This document shows, one piece after another, positions 25,109 through 28,729 of a stretch of 28,729 nucleotides of DNA (the stretch's first letter is position 1; each line of letters opens with the position of its first letter). Made by a program: the position numbers and the translations under genes. The stretch is taken from assembly GCA_964358645.1 (NCBI GenBank), contig CAYHPW010000033.1, forward strand, positions 1 to 28,729, given 5' to 3'. The DNA comes from JBBTDV01 sp038042605 (GTDB lineage: Bacteria; Bdellovibrionota; UBA1018). The notes beneath the pieces are model-generated. The model saw nothing but the letters and a program-made list of their open reading frames with translations. It had not been told where the DNA came from and did not search any database.

Positions 25109-26760
25109 TTGCCAGCCCTCTTCTTAGGTATTCTTGCTAGCTCGCGATAGGCGCAAGCCGCGTTTGATACTGGCTTTAAGCGCAGATCTAGAAAACCAGG
25201 ACGCACCATGCGGAATTTAGCGGTCATCGGATCAAGCGACACTGGCAGCTCTCTTTCACGGACCGTACCGGCGCTTTGAGCGGCTTCTATGACCGTGGCT
25301 CTCATGGTTTTTTGGTCATAATCCTTTACTATGAATATGTGACCGATTGGTTTCCATGGCATGCGGAAAATAAGGAGGTCTCCGGCCATTGGCTTTTCGC
25401 CTCCATATAAATTAACAGCGATGAATCCTCTTGCAGTTTTACGCACTAGTTCGGCCCTATTTTTATCCCAGCGGGGTGGTTTTGGCATCTTCCCGGTGCG
25501 TTGGACAATCCACATGGCGCGAAAATCCATGGTTGTAAAAGCACCTTTGCGGATATCGGCCGGGAGTACAGCACTCACGAATTTTGAGCAATCCACAGCC
25601 GTCTTTGCATCTCCCAGCATGTATCCGTTGTGAATCAGCGTTACAACACGCGAACTCCCATCAGCCATGGTGATCTCACGCTTTTCTGCGAGCTGCAGGT
25701 TTTTGAAGGCCGCATCTCGTTTTTGCTTTGACGGCAAACCGGCAAGCATCATGAATTTATTTGCCAGCGCATCTTGTCCATTGGGGGATTCGTTTGCAGG
25801 TTTATTTCCTAATGCCTCGCCGATATCATTTGAAATTTTGTCGGTTTTGTCATCACCAGTTTTTGGTTCATCGTCAAATGGAGAAATTGGCGATGTGGAG
25901 TTTTGCATTCCACTATCATTGAGCATCGAAAGCCCGGTTGCCGCTTTGTCACGTGCATTCAGGCAAACATTGCGGAATCTAACGCGCTCACTTTTATCAA
26001 TCCCGCCTCTTGCGGTTTCAAGATCCGAGCATAATGAATTAAGATTCTTTACCGCATTTTTAAATCGGTTGCCGAGTTCTTTGGCCGGAAGATCTTTATA
26101 AGATTTTTTAAGCGTTTCAATGTCCTTGCGTGCCGCCTCTTCAATTGACTTCATGCTGGCTTTAGCTGATTCAATGAGCTCGCGTGCTCGCGCATCTTCC
26201 GCAAGTGAGCCAGCATTCCTCACGGTGCTTATGTTCTTGCTTTCAACCGGCTGGATGAATGTCGAGCCGCCAGTGTAAGTGCTGCCGCTGTAATCAAGTG
26301 TTGTATCAGTGTAATCAATTTCTTTTTTTGGAGGATCTGCCTGCTGCGGTGGGGTGGGTTCTTCTATTGGTGGTTGGGCAGACGCTGGATCTTGTGGTGG
26401 AGCTGGTTGGGGCCCTGGTTCTTCATCGGCGTCTTCCCTTAAAATGTCGCCGGAGTTAAGCGTTTTGGTTTCGCTGCATGTTGATTTGTAGATACCAGGC
26501 CCGCTATATTGTTGCATTGGAACAATGAATCCATCGACTGTTACTCCCCCTACACTTGAAAAAGGATCAGATACGTTAGGTATTAGGTGAAGTTCTTTAT
26601 CTGAATCTGATTTGTTATAGGACTCAATGGCAGGGTCTAGAAAATATAGTGTTCCAGCGGCATGGGCTAGAGAATATTGTGTTCCAGCTAAACAAACCGA
26701 AATAAACGTAAGCGTAACCGAAATTAAATTAAGGAACATTATGTATTTTCTTGGCAGCAT
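25105..26760 (-). CDS. Exported NlpC/P60 or CHAP-like cysteine peptidase with Pro-rich linker
   Basis: A 551-residue protein with an N-terminal Sec signal and probable cleavage near LAHAAG (~35). A Pro/Glu/Gln-rich stretch (~112-146) follows, then a Lys/Glu/Ala-rich helical segment (~183-255). The C-terminal ~180 residues look like an NlpC/P60 or CHAP peptidase: nucleophile Cys391 in VDCSKFVSAVLP, AGDLLIFRMPWKPIGHIFIV with His474, and VIEAAQ with Glu492 as the likely third polar residue. Such enzymes usually cut peptidoglycan stem peptides. The HNGYMLGDAKTAVDC lead-in fits the family's start. It overlaps the upstream gene by 32 bp; a later ATG (26739) would shorten the overlap. Assignment is by motif, not by full alignment. 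Confidence 0.7.
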   Translation of the reverse strand: MLPRKYIMFLNLISVTLTFISVCLAGTQYSLAHAAGTLYFLDPAIESYNKSDSDKELHLIPNVSDPFSSVGGVTVDGFIVPMQQYSGPGIYKSTCSETKTLNSGDILREDADEEPGPQPAPPQDPASAQPPIEEPTPPQQADPPKKEIDYTDTTLDYSGSTYTGGSTFIQPVESKNISTVRNAGSLAEDARARELIESAKASMKSIEEAARKDIETLKKSYKDLPAKELGNRFKNAVKNLNSLCSDLETARGGIDKSERVRFRNVCLNARDKAATGLSMLNDSGMQNSTSPISPFDDEPKTGDDKTDKISNDIGEALGNKPANESPNGQDALANKFMMLAGLPSKQKRDAAFKNLQLAEKREITMADGSSRVVTLIHNGYMLGDAKTAVDCSKFVSAVLPADIRKGAFTTMDFRAMWIVQRTGKMPKPPRWDKNRAELVRKTARGFIAVNLYGGEKPMAGDLLIFRMPWKPIGHIFIVKDYDQKTMRATVIEAAQSAGTVRERELPVSLDPMTAKFRMVRPGFLDLRLKPVSNAACAYRELARIPKKRAGK

Positions 26761-27658
26761 TATTTATTATGCTGTCCTCTGCTTTATGAAGCGTTCCGCT
26801 TTTCGAGTCCATAGGATCTTGCGTAATATTTTCTTTTGAAGGGATGGATTTTGAATTTTGTTTATCATTTAATTTTGGTGATGAATACTGAATACAAGCG
26901 TCTTCACAATCTGGCAGGTTACAATTTTTAGAAAATTCAGAAATATATCCTTCCGTATAACAACCTATATATTTCTTATGTTCGTTTTTAAAATTAATGA
27001 TGGTACATATAGTATTTTCATCTTTAGAAACACATTTTTTTTTGCGTGCTTCATTACCTGCGTCGTAGAATTTTTTACATGCCTTAGCTTCTTTATCTAA
27101 AAGCGATGGATTTTTAGTGAGGTGTTCTATTAAATATTGCATGCCTAACAAGTAACCTTTTTTACAACAGAGGAAACCAGGATTGGTTTGCTGTTTTGTT
27201 TGCAAAGTAGTTAATTCTTTATTTAGTGCTACATCTAAATCATTATTGGTAGAAGTATTGCGATTTGAGTTTGTTCGTTTGCTTCGGTCATCTAAATAAC
27301 TAGAGATATTATAATAGTCTTGATTTTCTTCGGGTGGCGTCGTGGATGGTGGTAGGGAAAAATATTCTTTACACGCCTTAAAATCGCCGGTTGGATCTGC
27401 TTTTTTAATAAAAGAGGTATCAAGTATTTGATGTCTGCCTTCGATTATTGCTTGTTTTACCCCGACAAGAAACGGCCCCATGTCTTCTTGTCCATTACAA
27501 TTTGACGTGCCCATGTCTTTGCTAGCGTTCTTTCGTAGATAGGATTCAAATGTGGAATTTAAAAATGATTGTTTTGTAATTATTTCTGCCAGGCTTGACT
27601 GAGAAAACAGCGATCGATTGGTAAATAAAAAAATTATGATAATGATCCATCTATACAT
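26729..27658 (-). CDS. Exported Cys-rich protein with internal repeats
   Basis: I do not recognise a family. The 309-residue product has an N-terminal signal-like segment (MYRWIIIIIFLFTNRSLFSQ) and 11 cysteines (54, 96, 164, 165, 194, 209, 218, 233, 246, 251, 255). An approximate repeat is visible: a G-x-x-x-G-x-x-x-x-I helix then ACKxFY or the like, at ~60-100 (VGVKQAIIEG ... FKACKEYF), ~161-198 (CCKKGYLLGMQYLIEHL ... AKACKKFY) and, weaker, ~230-258 (YIGCYTEGYISEF ... EDACIQYS). Two low-complexity linkers rich in Asn/Ser/Thr lie between. Composition (Asn, Lys, Ile) and DNA are noticeably AT-rich compared with the rest of the window. No ribosome site precedes the ATG. First gene of the secreted trio. 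Confidence 0.66.
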   Translation of the reverse strand: MYRWIIIIIFLFTNRSLFSQSSLAEIITKQSFLNSTFESYLRKNASKDMGTSNCNGQEDMGPFLVGVKQAIIEGRHQILDTSFIKKADPTGDFKACKEYFSLPPSTTPPEENQDYYNISSYLDDRSKRTNSNRNTSTNNDLDVALNKELTTLQTKQQTNPGFLCCKKGYLLGMQYLIEHLTKNPSLLDKEAKACKKFYDAGNEARKKKCVSKDENTICTIINFKNEHKKYIGCYTEGYISEFSKNCNLPDCEDACIQYSSPKLNDKQNSKSIPSKENITQDPMDSKSGTLHKAEDSIINNAAKKIHNVP

Positions 27659-27660
27659 GT

Positions 27661-27673
27661 GTTAAATTTTAAC
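27661..27673. promoter_or_regulatory. Palindrome abutting secreted operon start
   Basis: GTTAAA-T-TTTAAC, perfect around a single central base, only 2 nt from the ATG at 27658 in the place where a ribosome site should be. It might be a repressor site, a -10-like element of a leaderless transcript, or chance in AT-rich DNA. Confidence 0.35.
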
Positions 27674-27700
27674 TTAGCTAGAGATTTTTAAAAAACAAAA

Positions 27701-27716
27701 TGTCGAAATTTTGACT
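27701..27716. promoter_or_regulatory. Dyad operator-like site, copy 1
   Basis: TGTCGAAATTTTGACT. Its arms TGTC-x-AAATTT-x-GACA are an inverted repeat except for the last base. The copy lies 43-58 bp upstream of the secreted operon's ATG, consistent with a regulator site near a promoter. The protein that binds it is unknown. Confidence 0.5.
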
Positions 27717-27744
27717 GAGATTTTAAAATTGTCTATTAAACAAA

Positions 27745-27760
27745 TGTCGAAATTTTGACA
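27745..27760. promoter_or_regulatory. Dyad operator-like site, copy 2
   Basis: TGTCGAAATTTTGACA, with perfect TGTC/GACA arms around AAATTT. Start-to-start distance to copy 1 is 44 bp, close to four helical turns, so proteins bound at both sites could sit on the same face. The upstream 13 bases of each copy also share a GAGATTTT..AAA pattern. Confidence 0.5.
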
Positions 27761-27829
27761 GTCACACGTCATGGCGGGTGACCCAAACCTGCAGGGGCGC
27801 GAGAGAACGGTTACTCAGCCGTCAGCCTG
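27761..27829 (+). ncRNA. Candidate structured RNA element in GC-rich block
   Basis: Two adjoining stem-loops: GTCACACG (27761-27768) with CGGGTGAC (27775-27782), one mismatch and loop TCATGG; then CAGG (27792-27795) with CCTG (27826-27829), enclosing ACGG (27807-27810) with CCGT (27819-27822) and loop TTACTCAG. The block is GC-rich within AT-rich DNA and starts directly after dyad copy 2. I matched it to no riboswitch or RNA family I know. Confidence 0.3.
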
Positions 27830-28037
27830 ATCGGATTCCTGAATGAGCTGTATTTAAAGGTTATTGCGAATTTACTGTTCAGGATTTTGAGATCAAAACT
27901 TATAATATTCAATACAAGCTTGCAAAATTATTTTCATTTTATTGAAAAAAAGACTTGACCGAGGTTTTGTTAAATCAACTCGTTATGGCTTTAAAACAGC
28001 TCTATCGGCGTTTGGTTTATATACAGGGGACTATCGC

Positions 28038-28064
28038 ATGATTACGAGACTTTTTTACTCATAA
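28038..28064 (+). other. Possible 8-residue leader ORF before HNH gene
   Basis: ATG to TAA encoding MITRLFYS, with AGGGG 10 nt upstream. Short enough to be chance; noted because it has a better ribosome site than the HNH gene itself. Confidence 0.2.
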
Positions 28065-28093
28065 CCAAAATACGTCCCATATCGTCGATCCAG

Positions 28094-28123
28094 CCACGTT
28101 TTATGATGCCTCATTTTCCGTGG
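28094..28123 (+). promoter_or_regulatory. Hairpin immediately upstream of HNH start
   Basis: CCACG (28094-28098) pairs with CGTGG (28119-28123), with an inner ATGA/TCAT stem around TGCC. It ends 13 nt before the ATG at 28137, where no Shine-Dalgarno sequence is seen, so it could affect translation. Confidence 0.35.
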
Positions 28124-28136
28124 TATGTGTTCGTAC

Positions 28137-28729
28137 ATGCAAAACATAAAATCCCTCCCCGATTCGGTCCTTTTATCCAAAATTAAAACACTGGCGGAAG
28201 AAGAACGAAAACTCACCACCCAGGTACTTGAACTGCTGCGCGAAGTGGAGCACCGTCGCCTGTACGCCCAGCAAGGATTCAGCACTCTGTTTGAGTACGT
28301 GGTCAAGGGGCTTGGGTATTCAGAAGCCAGCGCCGCTCGTCGAATAAACTCAATGCGTCTTCTTAAGGACCTGCCTGATTTAAAGGACTCAATTGAAAAA
28401 GGTAATCTCAATCTTTCCACCGTAAGCACGGTACAGAGTTTTATAAAGCGGGAGGAGAAGAAAACTGGAAAGGCGTACAGCATTGAACAAAAGCGTGAGC
28501 TTACGCGTAAGATAGAAAACTGCTCACAAAGGGAGTGTGAGAAAATCTTGATGGGCATATCTCCCGAGTCAGTCAGGCCACAAGAGAAGCTCAGGGTTGT
28601 TTCAGCTAAAGAAGTTGAGCTTAGATTTTTAGTATCGCAAGAGTTTATGGATAAGATTGAAAAGTTAAGGGGGCTACTTGCTAACTCGCATCCTGACTTA
28701 AGCTATGTCCAGCTTTTTGAGCTGCTAGC
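28137..28729 (+). CDS. HNH endonuclease, N-terminal part (gene runs off the right edge)
   Basis: An open frame with no stop to the window end, 197 complete codons. It begins MQNIKSLPDSVLLSKIKTL and continues with the helical N-terminal region of the Bdellovibrio-like HNH endonuclease group: REVEHRRLYAQQGFSTLFEY, then LGYSEASAARRINSMRLL and SIEKGNLNLSTVS. The last ~60 residues (KELRVVSA-like EKLRVVSAKEVELRFLVSQE) match the segment preceding the HNH domain in that group, as I recall it. The HNH motif itself would be beyond the edge. These genes occur in several copies in such genomes and may be selfish or defensive; their role is unproven. No ribosome site is seen before the ATG. Confidence 0.8.
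   Translation, partial: MQNIKSLPDSVLLSKIKTLAEEERKLTTQVLELLREVEHRRLYAQQGFSTLFEYVVKGLGYSEASAARRINSMRLLKDLPDLKDSIEKGNLNLSTVSTVQSFIKREEKKTGKAYSIEQKRELTRKIENCSQRECEKILMGISPESVRPQEKLRVVSAKEVELRFLVSQEFMDKIEKLRGLLANSHPDLSYVQLFELL

Larger units (their letters stand above)
27659..28136. other. 478-bp intergenic region between secreted trio and HNH gene
   Basis: Contains, from left: a palindrome next to the 27658 start, two 16-bp dyads 44 bp apart, a GC-rich structured block (27761-27846), then ~170 bp of AT-rich sequence with a TTGACC -35-like element near 27955, a small ORF (28038-28064) and a hairpin just before the HNH start. It should hold divergent promoters for the secreted operon and HNH gene. 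I see no complete gene in it. Confidence 0.5.

Noticed and set aside
25667..26101. 144-residue plus-strand frame opposite the NlpC/P60-like gene
   Set aside because: Shadow of the Lys/Glu/Ala helical region; no ribosome site or family resemblance.
27782..27958. Open plus-strand frame after the structured block ending in a Lys-Lys-Thr tail
   Set aside because: No ATG, GTG or TTG start with a ribosome site at its beginning, and the product resembles nothing I know; possibly chance or a remnant.
28055..28558. 167-residue minus-strand frame opposite the HNH gene
   Set aside because: The plus strand carries a recognised HNH N-terminal domain across the same bases.

Overview
The window is ordinary chromosomal DNA of a free-living Gram-negative bacterium, probably a member of the Bdellovibrionota (Bdellovibrio-like). 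The basis is mixed. The gene at the right edge is the helical N-terminal part of an HNH endonuclease type that I associate with Bdellovibrio-like genomes. The RDD protein carries a doubled F-x-P-[VF]-S-D-G-L motif. There are many short lipoproteins, two MltD-like lytic transglycosylases and a TPR response regulator. No rRNA or tRNA gene, CRISPR array or insertion sequence was recognised.

Layout. Bases 1-6960 are all on the minus strand. PilZ protein, DNA polymerase X and PurE form one tight run. After a 151-bp gap come MltD, a receiver-TPR protein and a SulP permease that is cut by the left edge. A methyltransferase-like membrane protein (7027-7557, +) converges with a minus-strand pair, nitronate monooxygenase-like protein then MFS transporter (7554-9831). 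Bases 10036-13441 (+) are a three-gene arginine/ornithine operon: ornithine aminotransferase (RocD), a P-loop protein of the cyclic 2,3-diphosphoglycerate synthetase family, and an amidinohydrolase resembling arginine dihydrolase. Two convergent lipoprotein genes follow (13545-16217), then Dtd (+) and a coiled-coil protein (-).

Bases 17341-20894 are a minus-strand run: orphan solute-binding lipoprotein, RsmE, RDD membrane protein and stand-alone RfaE2. Diverging from it with only 20 bp between starts is a plus-strand run: second lytic transglycosylase, uridine kinase and RNase J (20915-24490). Bases 24563-27658 (-) are three overlapping genes for exported proteins: a Cys-rich protein with internal repeats, an NlpC/P60-CHAP-like cysteine peptidase and a small protein. 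This is the least familiar part of the window. Its 478-bp upstream region holds two copies of a TGTCGAAATTTTGAC dyad and a GC-rich structured block, and then the HNH endonuclease gene runs off the right edge.

How the genes fit together. The arginine operon predicts arginine -> ornithine -> glutamate semialdehyde, with a nucleotide-binding protein of unknown role translationally coupled between the two enzymes. The two transglycosylases and the secreted NlpC/P60-like trio point to active cell-wall turnover. The strongest candidates for something undescribed are the P-loop protein in the arginine operon and the secreted trio with its regulatory region.
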